47,166 nt of DNA. It comes from Rubrivivax sp. Its GTDB lineage: Bacteria > Pseudomonadota > Gammaproteobacteria > Burkholderiales > Burkholderiaceae_C. The notes under the pieces are model-generated. The model was not told the origin of the DNA. It made no database searches and was given only the letters and a program-made list of their open reading frames with translations. This document shows positions 8,565 through 16,107 of the stretch, piece after piece. The position numbers and the translations under genes are program-made. Where the stretch lies: positions 1 to 47,166 of the forward strand of contig JAUXVE010000157.1 in NCBI GenBank assembly GCA_030680415.1, written 5' to 3'. Each line of letters begins with the position of its first letter. Position 1 is the first letter of the stretch.

Positions 8565-9788
8565 TCAGCCCGGCCGAATTGAGTAGTTCCACTCGCCGTG
8601 AAACGGATCGAGCTCGAGCTTGATCGCGGCGAAGTCGGCGTCGCTTATGACCAGGCCCTTGGGGTACGAGTTGGCGTCGATCTCGGAGCGCACCTTCAGT
8701 CCGCTGCGCGTCTTGGTGTTGGCAATCAGTTGGACGATCACCTCGTGGCTGATCAACGGACGACCGCGCCAGTTCATCGTGATGAACGAGAACAAACGGT
8801 GCTCGATCTTGTTCCACTTGCTGGTGCCAGGCGGGAAGTGGCATACGCGAATGCGTAGCCCCGTCTCCTTGGCGAGGCGCCCCAGTTCAAGCTTCCACAG
8901 CCGAACCCGGTAGCCGTTGCTGCTGCCGCCGTCGGCAGTGATCGTCAACGCGGTGGCTTTGGGGTAGCGCGGACGTCCCATCGAGAACCACCAGCGCCGG
9001 ATTGTCTGCACGGCAAACGCGGACGTGTCGTGATCGGTGCCGACGCTGACCCAGCCCTCGTCGGCGCCGATGTCGTACACACCGTATGGGTTGGCGCGGC
9101 CAAGCTCCGGATCGACAAAGGCGTGGACCTGGACGCTTTCAGGCTCGCCCTCGGGACGCCATTCGCGTCCGCCGTTCTTGTACAGACCCACCAGTTCCTT
9201 CTTCTTCGTGTCCACCGAGATCACGGGCTGCCCGGCAAGAAGGGCTGCCTTCACAGTGGCGTTGATGTGCTCGAACTGCGCGTTGCGATCCGGACTCTGG
9301 TTGCCCTCGATGACCTTGGCGTTGGCCTGCAGGCTGTAGCCCTGATCCTTGAGCAATCGCCCCACGACGACGTGACTGATCACATGGCCGCCGGCCTTGA
9401 GTTCGTCGGACAGAACACGCAGGCTTTTGCATGTCCAGCGCAGTGGTGATTCCGGGTCACCGCGCGAGGTCGGATCCACCAGCGCGAGCAGATCAGGCAC
9501 CAAGCTCGGATCCTTGTGCGTTGCCGCCTTGCGTCCGCCGCCGCTGCGACGCATGGATCCGGCTGGCGCCAACGGCGCACCCGACACGAACTCGTTGCTC
9601 GAGCCCTCGAGTTCTTGCATCCCGGCCATGATGGTATTGCGCGCCACACCCGTGGCCGCAGCGACCCGCGACACACCGCCTCTTCCAATCACCTTCGCCT
9701 CGGCTGCGGCGAATGCACGCCGCTGGCGTTCGTCAAGGCGCTCGCGCATGAGTTCCCAACGCTGCGAAATTGGCGAGTCTGCTTCCAT
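8565..9788 (-). CDS. ISAzo13-family DDE transposase
   Basis: 407 residues filling almost the whole element. The N-terminus has a helix-turn-helix-like region (GRGGVSRVAAATGVARNTIM). The centre has VISVDTKKKELVGLY, the first catalytic Asp of the family, followed by YGVYDIGADEGWVSVGTDHD. The end has TADGGSSNGYR and a PPGTSKWNKIEHRLFS block typical of ISAzo13/Rhodopirellula-type transposases; the Glu of KIEHRLF should complete the DDE set. ATG 9788; the stop lies 5 bases inside the left terminal repeat. No frameshift or internal stop is present, so it is predicted to be active. Confidence 0.9.
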   Translation of the reverse strand: MEADSPISQRWELMRERLDERQRRAFAAAEAKVIGRGGVSRVAAATGVARNTIMAGMQELEGSSNEFVSGAPLAPAGSMRRSGGGRKAATHKDPSLVPDLLALVDPTSRGDPESPLRWTCKSLRVLSDELKAGGHVISHVVVGRLLKDQGYSLQANAKVIEGNQSPDRNAQFEHINATVKAALLAGQPVISVDTKKKELVGLYKNGGREWRPEGEPESVQVHAFVDPELGRANPYGVYDIGADEGWVSVGTDHDTSAFAVQTIRRWWFSMGRPRYPKATALTITADGGSSNGYRVRLWKLELGRLAKETGLRIRVCHFPPGTSKWNKIEHRLFSFITMNWRGRPLISHEVIVQLIANTKTRSGLKVRSEIDANSYPKGLVISDADFAAIKLELDPFHGEWNYSIRPG

Positions 9789-9819
9789 GTCAGCAAGACT
9801 AACCGCTTCAAATCAATGT

Positions 9820-9843
9820 GTCACTTTATTTGTTAACAGACCC
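9820..9843 (-). repeat. Right terminal inverted repeat of the ISAzo13-type element
   Basis: Read on the minus strand it starts GGGTCTGTTAACAAATAAAG and pairs with 8537-8560. It is followed by TAA (9844-9846), matching the TAA just left of the element. Confidence 0.75.
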
Positions 9844-9926
9844 TAAGGTGGATCAAGGGGCGTGCGCTCGTGTTGCATGCTCCTTGCCACGCGCGCCCTG
9901 TGCAAGCGAGCAGATGGTCGCCGAAC

Positions 9927-10136
9927 CGCGCGCGCATGGAGGGTATCGTCGTCTTCGACTATGCCGCCCGTTGTCCGCCGGCGATAGCCGAGATGGCCGG
10001 CAACTTGAAAGCTGGCCGCATGAAGAGCAAGGAAAACGTGGTCGAAGGCGGTGTGGCGGCATTCCCCGATGCGCTGAACATGCTCTTCAGCAGCCGAAAT
10101 TTCGGCAAGCTGGTGCTGAAGCTGGCCGGAACATGA
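9927..10136 (+). pseudogene. NADP-dependent oxidoreductase (CurA/MDR type), C-terminal fragment
   Basis: About 69 codons beginning RARMEGIVVFDYAARC and ending NFGKLVLKLAGT. This is the usual C-terminal end of medium-chain NADP-dependent oxidoreductases related to leukotriene B4 dehydrogenase and YfmJ/CurA (in relatives R-x-x-x-GF-x-V-x-DY near the end, then ENFGK-x-x-V). The cofactor-binding and catalytic parts, normally about 270 residues upstream, are missing. Sequence between 9847 and 9926 does not continue the family. The fragment lies just right of the IS, but the IS is not joined to it directly, so the truncation was probably a separate event. Confidence 0.55.
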
Positions 10137-10374
10137 GCCCTCGCCCCGGTCGTTCGACCACCGGCTTGCATCGTGGGGCGGAACGAGCCTGATCGAGCAG
10201 GTCGATCTTCACGCCCTGGACTTGGCCTGTGGCCGTCGACCGCACGCAAGACTTGATCCGCTCGCCTCTCTGGACCATTGGGGCCCCGCCGGGAGGCGGC
10301 GCCGTGCGCAGCCATAACGGGGCTTGTACAGTCAGCGTCGCGGCATCATTCCAACCACACCAGGAGACCTGAGC

Positions 10375-10796
10375 ATGGCCACTGCGAAAGCGCACGCGAA
10401 GTGGACGGGAACGCTCAAGGAGGGCGCCGGATCGATGTCGGGTGCCTCGGGGCACTTGAATGCACCCTTCACATTCGCCACGCGGTTCGAGGGTGCGACG
10501 GGCGGCACGAATCCGGAAGAGTTGATCGGCGCGGCTCATGCGGGCTGCTTCTCGATGTTCCTGGCCGCCCAGCTCACCACTGTGGGCATCCTCCGACCAG
10601 CATCGAGACCACGGCCACCGTGCACCTGGGCGCGGGGCCCACGGTCACGAAGATCGAACTCGAGACCGTGGCCGTCGTCCCGGGCGTAAGCACCGAGGTC
10701 TTTAACGACAAGGTCGACTTCGCCAAGAAGAATTGCCCGATCTCGAAGGCCCTGGCGAGCATTCCCGAACTGACGTTCAGCGCGACGCTGAAGTAG
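10375..10796 (+). pseudogene. osmC: OsmC-family peroxiredoxin, frameshifted
   Basis: OsmC reduces organic hydroperoxides with two cysteines. The frame from ATG 10375 (AGGAGA upstream at 10362) gives MATAKAHAKWTG up to AAHAGCFSMFLAAQLTTVG, including the peroxidatic Cys. The family continues in another frame from HPPTSIETTATVHL to KKNCPISKALASIPELTFS with the resolving Cys and a normal end at TAG 10794-10796. Adding one G to the GGG run at 10584-10586 would restore one 140-residue protein, the usual OsmC length. Everything else is conserved, so this is either a very recent mutation or a base-calling error in the G run. Confidence 0.8.
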
Positions 10797-11076
10797 GGGC
10801 TTCGGCCAGCACCGGCTTGCGACTCTGAGGAATCACCGGTACGCGAGAACGGCCAATCGGATCGCTGCGCCCGTGCCGCCATGGTCGGGCCAGAGGGTGC
10901 TGCGTCATCGAATGTGCGGCGCGATCTTCTGGTGCGGGACCTCACCATTCATGGTCTCGGTCCCCGTTGAAGGTGGCAGATTCTCGCCAGTTGAAGGCGC
11001 AGCCCTGACGAAGCGCCGTGCCGGCAGGTGCTGACGCCACAATGCGCAGCCACCGCAACGCATCTCCTCTCTAACC

Positions 11077-11817
11077 GTGACCCTGTCCGCCACGACCTTT
11101 CGAATTCACCGCTGGCTGGGCTGGCTGGTCGGCGTGCAGGTGCTGATCTGGGTCACCGGCGGCGTGGTGTTCTCGCTGCTGCCATTCCAGTCCTGGGTCA
11201 AGGGTGGCGACACCGTCAAGCCGCCGGCGGTGGTGCTGCCCCCGGGCTGGGCCGAGCGGGTGGCGCCGGCACTGCAGTCCGCGGCACGGCTCGGTCAGGT
11301 GACGGCCATCGCCGCGGTGGTCACGCCACAGGGTCCGGCGCTGCGCTTGAGCTACGCCGATGGGCACGAGCCGGTCATCGTGCCGGCCGACGGCTCGACC
11401 TGGACCCCGCCCGACGAGGCAGCGTTGCGGCGATTTGCGGCAAACCTGTACCAGGGTCGGGCGGCGGTGACGGCCGTGGAGCGCGTGGCGAGCGTTCCGC
11501 GTCGGCTGGGCATCGTCGCCGAGACCGGCGGCCGAGGTGACCTCTGGCGGCTGCGTTTCGACGACGCGCTCGCCACCCGCGTCTACCTGAACGGCCGCAG
11601 CGGGGAGTTCGTCACATCGCGCAACGAGGCCTGGGTCTGGTACGACTTCTTCTGGCGCCTGCACATCATGGACTATGCCGATGGCGAAGACTTCAACGGC
11701 ACGCTCCTTCGTGCGGCCTCGGTCGCTGCCTGGGGGCTGGTGAGCGCCGGCGCGGTGCTGGCGCTGCTGGCGCTTCGTCGGCGCTGGCGTGCGGCTCACA
11801 AGCCGACGAGACGCTGA
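11077..11817 (+). CDS. PepSY-domain inner membrane protein
   Basis: 246 residues. An N-terminal membrane helix follows the motif RIHRWLGWLVGVQVLIWVTG typical of PepSY-associated TM proteins; a periplasmic region of about 160 residues contains the PepSY-like repeat (RVYLNGRSGEFVTSRNEAWV), then WRLHIMDYADGEDF and a second membrane helix near 210-232. Related proteins act in iron/siderophore reduction or protease inhibition, but which role applies here cannot be told. The start is GTG 11077; the upstream TCTCCTCT is not a ribosome binding site, so initiation is uncertain. It is followed after 120 bases by the DMT transporter. Confidence 0.75.
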   Translation: MTLSATTFRIHRWLGWLVGVQVLIWVTGGVVFSLLPFQSWVKGGDTVKPPAVVLPPGWAERVAPALQSAARLGQVTAIAAVVTPQGPALRLSYADGHEPVIVPADGSTWTPPDEAALRRFAANLYQGRAAVTAVERVASVPRRLGIVAETGGRGDLWRLRFDDALATRVYLNGRSGEFVTSRNEAWVWYDFFWRLHIMDYADGEDFNGTLLRAASVAAWGLVSAGAVLALLALRRRWRAAHKPTRR

Positions 11818-11937
11818 CGCTCTCAGCAATGTGGGCGTCACCGCCAAGGGAGCCGGCATGGCCGGCGCTGCAAAAGCGCTGTCTGCCTCGATGCCGCCAG
11901 CCGCAACTTCCATCATGCTGCGCCACAAGGTGAAATA

Positions 11938-12993
11938 GTGGGACCGTCTTCATCCGCTTTGCCCGCGCTTCGCGGCGGGCTGCTGGCCTTGCTGGCCGCG
12001 GCGCTGTTCGGAGTCAGCACGCCCCTGGTGCAGCAGGCCGGTATCGGCCTCGGCGCTTTCAGCACAGCCGCCCTGCTCTACGCCGGTGCGGCGGCGGCGG
12101 GGGCACTCTCGCGCCAGCGCATCGAACGCGAGGCGCGGCTGCTGCGAGGCGACCTGCCGCGCCTGCTGGCGATGGCCGCCTTCGGCGCGGTCATCGGCCC
12201 GGTGGCGCTGGCCTGGGGACTGCAACACACCAGCGGCACCAGCGCGTCGCTGATGCTCACGCTCGAGGCGCTGTTCACTGCGGTGCTGGCCCGGCAGCTC
12301 TACCGCGAGACCATGGACAGACGGGTCTGGGCAGCGATGGCACTCCTGCTGACCGGCGGCATGGTGCTGGTGCTCGACCAGGGGCACGGCGGCGGCGCGA
12401 AATTGTGGGGCCTGCTGGCCGTGTTGCTGGCCACCGCCGCCTGGGGTGTGGACAACACCCTGTCGCGCGCGCTGGCCGAGCGCGACCCCGGGCAGGTGGT
12501 CCTGGCCAAGGCAGTGCTCGGTTCCGCCGCCACCACGCTGCTGGCGATCGCGCTCGGCGAGCCGCTGCCGTCGCTCGGTGCGGCGCTGGCGCTGTTGGCC
12601 ATCGGCGCCACCGGCTACGGCCTGAGTCTGCGCTTGTACCTGCTGGCCCAACGTGCCTTCGGCGCGGCACGCACGGGATCGGTGTTCGCCTTCGCGCCAT
12701 TCATCGGGGCGGCCTTCGCCGTCGCGCTGGGTGACCGTTCAGGCAGCGCGATGATGGCCGTGGGCAGTGTGTTGATGCTGGCCGGCGTGCTGCTTCACCT
12801 GGCCGAGTCCCATGGCCACGAGCACGAACACGAAACGCTCGAACACGAGCATGCGCACCGGCACGACGATGGCCACCACCACCATGTGCACGACCCCATG
12901 CCCATCGGCGAACACAGCCATCGGCATCGGCATCAGCCGCTGCGGCATGTGCATCACCATGTGCCCGATGCCCACCATGTCCACCGCCATTGA
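11938..12993 (+). CDS. DMT/EamA-family transporter with histidine-rich C-terminal tail
   Basis: 351 residues. The first 288 form about ten membrane helices in two EamA repeats (GGLLALLAAALFGVSTPLVQ in the first, AAWGVDNTLSRALAE in the second), as in drug/metabolite exporters. The last 62 residues (290-351) carry 25 histidines in HEHEHE, HHHHVH and HRHRH clusters with some acidic residues. That tail resembles metal-binding tails of Ni/Co/Zn transporters, so it may be a metal exporter or a metal-regulated exporter (inference). GTG 11938 follows AAGGTG. It is convergent with aidB; AGCGGC-N6-GCCGCT at 12995-13012 may be a weak shared hairpin. Confidence 0.8.
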   Translation: MGPSSSALPALRGGLLALLAAALFGVSTPLVQQAGIGLGAFSTAALLYAGAAAAGALSRQRIEREARLLRGDLPRLLAMAAFGAVIGPVALAWGLQHTSGTSASLMLTLEALFTAVLARQLYRETMDRRVWAAMALLLTGGMVLVLDQGHGGGAKLWGLLAVLLATAAWGVDNTLSRALAERDPGQVVLAKAVLGSAATTLLAIALGEPLPSLGAALALLAIGATGYGLSLRLYLLAQRAFGAARTGSVFAFAPFIGAAFAVALGDRSGSAMMAVGSVLMLAGVLLHLAESHGHEHEHETLEHEHAHRHDDGHHHHVHDPMPIGEHSHRHRHQPLRHVHHHVPDAHHVHRH

Positions 12994-13124
12994 AGCGGCG
13001 GTCTGGCCGCTGCGCCGGGTGCAGCCCGTAGGCGTCGCCTGTTTCGGAACGTGCATGTACTGATGCAGAAGTCGAACTTGGCGCTCGCGCTCGCCGCCAG
13101 TGAGCCCGCACAGCTGCGCAGCGG

Positions 13125-14804
13125 TCAGCCTCGCGGTGTGGCGCGCTCGATGATCGCCGCACAGTCCACGCCGCGCGGCAGCGTGCCGTAGTTGCGATGG
13201 CCACCGTCTGCCAGGCGTGAGGCGCAGAACGCGTCGGCCACCGGCGCCGGCGCGTGCTGCACCAGCAGTGCGGCCTGGATCGCCAGCGCCATGCGGTCGA
13301 CGATGCCGCGGGCACGGTACTCGATATCGGCCAGATCCTTGAACTCCGCCTGCAAGGCGCCGACCCAGCGATCGAGCAGCGCACTCGCGCCCTTCGCGGC
13401 CGCCAGTTCGCGGAAGAACGCCTCGACGACTTCCGGCGTCTTGTGCATCGCCCGCAGCACGTCGAGGCACTGGATGTTGCCGCTGCCCTCCCAGATCGCA
13501 TTCACCGGCGACTCGCGGAACAGCCTCGGGAACGGGCCGTCCTCCATCACGCCGCTGCCGCCGATGCACTCCATCGCCTCGTAGGCGTGGTTGGGCGTGC
13601 GCTTGCAGATCCAGTACTTGCCGACCGCCGTGCACAGGCGCACCAGCAGGTCTTCGTGCCGGTCGGCACGGTGGTCCATCGCGCGCGCCACGCGCATCGT
13701 CAACGCGAGCGCGCCTTCGTTCTCCAGCACCAGGTCGGCCAGCACGTTGCGCATCAGCGGCTGCTGGTTGAGCACGCGGCCGAAGGCCGCACGGATCGAA
13801 CAGTGGTGCAGCGCCTGCGATACCGCCGCGCGCTGGCCGGCCGAGGAGCCGACCATGCAATCGAAGCGCGTCATCGCCACCATCTCGATGATGGTGCGCA
13901 CGCCACGGCCTTCGTCGCCGACCATCCACGCCAGCGCACCGCGCAGTTCGGTCTCGCTGGACGCGTTCGAGACGTTGCCCATCTTGCGCTTGAGCCGCAG
14001 CACCTGCAGCGGGTTCTTGCTGCCGTCGGGCCGCCAACGCGGCAGCAGGAAGCACGACAGCCCGCCGGGAGCCTGCGCCAGCGCCAGAAACGCATCGCTC
14101 ATCGGCGCCGAGACGAAATACTTGTGGCCAACGAGCTCGTAGGCTGCGCCCGGCCCCCCGGCACCGACCGGGTAGGCCCGGGTGGTGTTGGCACGCACGT
14201 CCGATCCGCCCTGCTTCTCGGTCATCGCCATGCCGATCGTCAGGCCCTGCTTGGCGGCATCGGGCACGTTGCGTGGATCGTAGACGCGCGCGGTGATCTT
14301 CGGCTCCCAGAGCTGCGCCAGTGCGGGCGTCGTGCGCAGCGATGGCAGCGCGGCAAAGGTCATCGTGATCGGGCAGCCGTGCCCAGCATCGACCTGGGAG
14401 TGCATGTAGGTTCGTGCAGCGCGGGCGACATGTGCACCCGGGCCGGGGTCGGTCCACGGCGACGCGTGCAGGCCGTGCTCGATCGAGGTCTTCATCAAGG
14501 CGTGGTACGCGGGATGGAAGCTCACCAGGTCGACGCGGTTGCCGAAGCGGTCGTGGGTCTCGAGCTCGGGGCCGTATCGGTTGGCGAGCACGCCGAGTGC
14601 GAGGTGGTCGGCCGAGCCGGTGAGCTGGCCGAACGCCGTGAGGTCGTCGTGTGCCCAGGCCGCCCCTTCGCGCCGCACGGCCTCCTGCAGCGCGATGTCC
14701 TGCAGGTACAGGTTGGTGTCGACCAGTTCATGCGAGACGTTGATGACGTCGTGGGTATCGGCCAGGAACAGCCGGTCCTTCAGTTGCATGTCGGGTGCGT
14801 TCAT
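13125..14804 (-). CDS. aidB: AidB-family acyl-CoA dehydrogenase
   Basis: 559 residues (E. coli AidB has 541), a flavoprotein of the acyl-CoA dehydrogenase superfamily. Landmarks: the N-terminal helical region, MAMTEKQGGSDVRANTT (flavin/substrate motif, near 190), FLLPRWRPDG with LKRKMGNVSNASSE, and the C-terminal RESPVNAIWEGSGNIQCLDV. E. coli AidB is induced by alkylating agents and binds DNA; relatives may instead act as isovaleryl-CoA dehydrogenases, so the substrate is open. ATG 14804 overlaps the stop of the upstream PaaX-type gene as ATGA, so the two form an operon. An upstream extension of this frame is open but spurious, since it overlaps the regulator. Confidence 0.85.
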   Translation of the reverse strand: MNAPDMQLKDRLFLADTHDVINVSHELVDTNLYLQDIALQEAVRREGAAWAHDDLTAFGQLTGSADHLALGVLANRYGPELETHDRFGNRVDLVSFHPAYHALMKTSIEHGLHASPWTDPGPGAHVARAARTYMHSQVDAGHGCPITMTFAALPSLRTTPALAQLWEPKITARVYDPRNVPDAAKQGLTIGMAMTEKQGGSDVRANTTRAYPVGAGGPGAAYELVGHKYFVSAPMSDAFLALAQAPGGLSCFLLPRWRPDGSKNPLQVLRLKRKMGNVSNASSETELRGALAWMVGDEGRGVRTIIEMVAMTRFDCMVGSSAGQRAAVSQALHHCSIRAAFGRVLNQQPLMRNVLADLVLENEGALALTMRVARAMDHRADRHEDLLVRLCTAVGKYWICKRTPNHAYEAMECIGGSGVMEDGPFPRLFRESPVNAIWEGSGNIQCLDVLRAMHKTPEVVEAFFRELAAAKGASALLDRWVGALQAEFKDLADIEYRARGIVDRMALAIQAALLVQHAPAPVADAFCASRLADGGHRNYGTLPRGVDCAAIIERATPRG

Positions 14805-15646
14805 GGTGTGGTCTCCAGCGATGAGGTCAGTGCGGGTCGTGCCCGCGAAGCGACGAGGCGCGGCCGCTGGGTGTCGAAAAAACGCTGCCAGGTCGCGTGG
14901 CCGGCGGCGTCGAAGCGCACCACGGCGTCGACGAAGCGGCGGCGCGCCTGGGCGTCCACCAGCGGCGCGGGCAACAGCGGATCGAACACCAGCGCGCGAA
15001 TCGCATCGTTGCCCAGCAGGAACGATTCGCGGGCGGCGACTTCGGGCCCCAGCCTGCCGGCGCGGGCCAGCCAGCCGTCGAGATGCCGGCTCGTCTCGCG
15101 GTAGCGCTGCGTCAGCGCGCTGCCGTCCCAGAGCGAGCGGGCACGCTGCTCGCGAGCGGGGTCGAAGTCCCTGGCCACGAAGACCAGGGCGGCGGGTGCC
15201 AGCCCGAGCTTCAGCAGCCTTGCGCGCACGGCGGCCACGCCGCCGCCGAGGTTGTCCGGCCGCAGGTGCAATCCACGCTCGAACTCGCGCAGGCCCAGCA
15301 AGTCCAGCGCGCGATCGCGCGTTCGCAAGGCGGCCCGCTGGCTGCGCCCGAGCGCGCCGACATGCACCGCGATCCAGCCCCCGTTCCAGACGCCCACCCG
15401 CTGTTCGACACGCCGCCACGAAGCAACGTCGGCAGCCAGGCAAGCGGCCTTGGGCCCGAGCGCGTAGGCGCCACGGCTGGCGGCCTCGATCAGTCCGGCC
15501 GCCGCCAGGCGTGCCAGCGCAACGCGGGCGCTGTTCTCGCGCACGCCGAACAGGGCGCATGACGCCACCGCCTGGCTTGCCGACAGCGCATCGCCGCCGG
15601 CACCCAGCAGCAGGTTCAGGATCAGGTGTCGAGGATTGGTGATCAC
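14801..15646 (-). CDS. PaaX-family transcriptional regulator
   Basis: 281 residues from GTG 15646. It has the N-terminal winged helix (PRHLILNLLLGAGGDALSAS, then ENSARVALARLAAAGLIEA) and the PaaX central and C-terminal regions. Such proteins repress acyl-CoA-related genes and are released by phenylacetyl-CoA-type ligands, so this one may control the cotranscribed aidB. TTG 15685 also opens the frame, but that TTGACG is a near-perfect -35 box followed 17 bases later by TAATGT, so translation from it is ruled out if this promoter is used. GTG 15646 lies within a few bases of the predicted transcript start, implying a leaderless or very short-leader message. Confidence 0.75.
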   Translation of the reverse strand: MITNPRHLILNLLLGAGGDALSASQAVASCALFGVRENSARVALARLAAAGLIEAASRGAYALGPKAACLAADVASWRRVEQRVGVWNGGWIAVHVGALGRSQRAALRTRDRALDLLGLREFERGLHLRPDNLGGGVAAVRARLLKLGLAPAALVFVARDFDPAREQRARSLWDGSALTQRYRETSRHLDGWLARAGRLGPEVAARESFLLGNDAIRALVFDPLLPAPLVDAQARRRFVDAVVRFDAAGHATWQRFFDTQRPRLVASRARPALTSSLETTP

Positions 15647-15650
15647 GTGC

Positions 15651-15667
15651 CGATGCACATTACATCG
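15651..15667 (-). promoter_or_regulatory. Inverted repeat over the -10 box, possible PaaX-type operator
   Basis: CGATG (15667-15663) and CATCG (15655-15651) flank the TAATGT -10 box with a 7-base spacer. Its position suits autorepression by the product of the downstream regulator gene (inference). Confidence 0.35.
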
Positions 15668-15685
15668 TGCGTCGTCTTGCGTCAA
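15657..15685 (-). promoter_or_regulatory. Sigma70-type promoter of the PaaX-type/aidB operon
   Basis: On the minus strand TTGACG (15685-15680) and TAATGT (15662-15657) are separated by exactly 17 bases. Predicted initiation is near 15650, 0-4 bases from the GTG start. Confidence 0.6.
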
Positions 15686-15757
15686 CGGGAGTAATGTCCG
15701 CGAGCAATGTCCGCCGACTGAACGATCTGGCTGGGGCGTTGCAGGCGCGCCGGCGCC

Positions 15758-15922
15758 TCAGCGGAACTGCCGGCGAAAGCGCAGCAGCAGCCCGTCCTCG
15801 GCAGGGGGTTGCCGCAGCAGCAGCCACGCCGACGCCATGGCCGCCAGCACGACGGCGGTCACGGCCAGCAACACCAGCCTCGTTCTTCGCATGGCAGGGG
15901 GCTTGTCCCGGGCGTTCGACAT
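15758..15922 (-). CDS. Small single-pass membrane protein, hypothetical
   Basis: 54 residues starting MSNARDKPPAMRRTR, then one hydrophobic helix (LVLLAVTAVVLAAMASAWLL) and a short charged tail rich in Arg. The layout is that of a small inner-membrane protein with a positive-inside N-terminus. No family is recognised. The ribosome binding site before ATG 15922 is weak, and an in-frame ATG nearer the helix is possible. It lies 72 bases upstream of the PaaX-type promoter on the same strand and diverges from rtcA. Expression is uncertain. Confidence 0.4.
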   Translation of the reverse strand: MSNARDKPPAMRRTRLVLLAVTAVVLAAMASAWLLLRQPPAEDGLLLRFRRQFR

Positions 15923-16107
15923 GGCGGGCTCAGGGTTGGAAGCGCGCCCGACGAAGATGATCGCGCAAGGGCTCTCGCCACGTTTGCGCGCGGTCAACAC
16001 GCGGGCATCCGATGCGCCTAGAGTCCCCTGGGCAGGTGATCGGATGCAGCCATGAACGCGTGTCCCCGTTGGGTCGGCTGGTGGACCTTGCCCCCCGCCT
16101 GAGTGCG

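Larger units (their letters stand above)
8537..9843 (-). mobile_element. ISAzo13-family insertion sequence, complete
   Basis: About 1.3 kb containing one transposase gene on the minus strand. Imperfect 24-bp terminal repeats match at 18 of 24 positions: left 8537-8560 (core TGTTCACAAATAA) and right 9820-9843, whose complement has core TGTTAACAAATAA. The element is flanked by TAA at 8534-8536 and 9844-9846; because GG follows on both sides the duplication could instead be TAAGG. The ends are AT-rich against the GC-rich host DNA. Ends, transposase and duplication all look intact, which suggests a recent and possibly still mobile copy (inference). Confidence 0.8.

Noticed and set aside
12812..13063. 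Histidine codons (CAC/CAT repeats) at the transporter end as a tandem DNA repeat
   Set aside because: Units are irregular in length and sequence; coding for a His-rich tail explains them.
12739..14457. Second minus-strand frame through aidB and the transporter tail
   Set aside because: Out-of-frame shadow of aidB; its His/Met-rich end is the antisense of the histidine tail.
14805..15560. Upstream extension of the aidB frame, suggesting an 811-residue fusion
   Set aside because: It overlaps the PaaX-type gene in another frame and has an Arg-rich composition; AidB similarity starts at 14804.
15647..15685. TTG start for the PaaX-type protein
   Set aside because: The TTGACG there is the -35 box of a 17-base-spaced promoter, so the codon would not be in the transcript.
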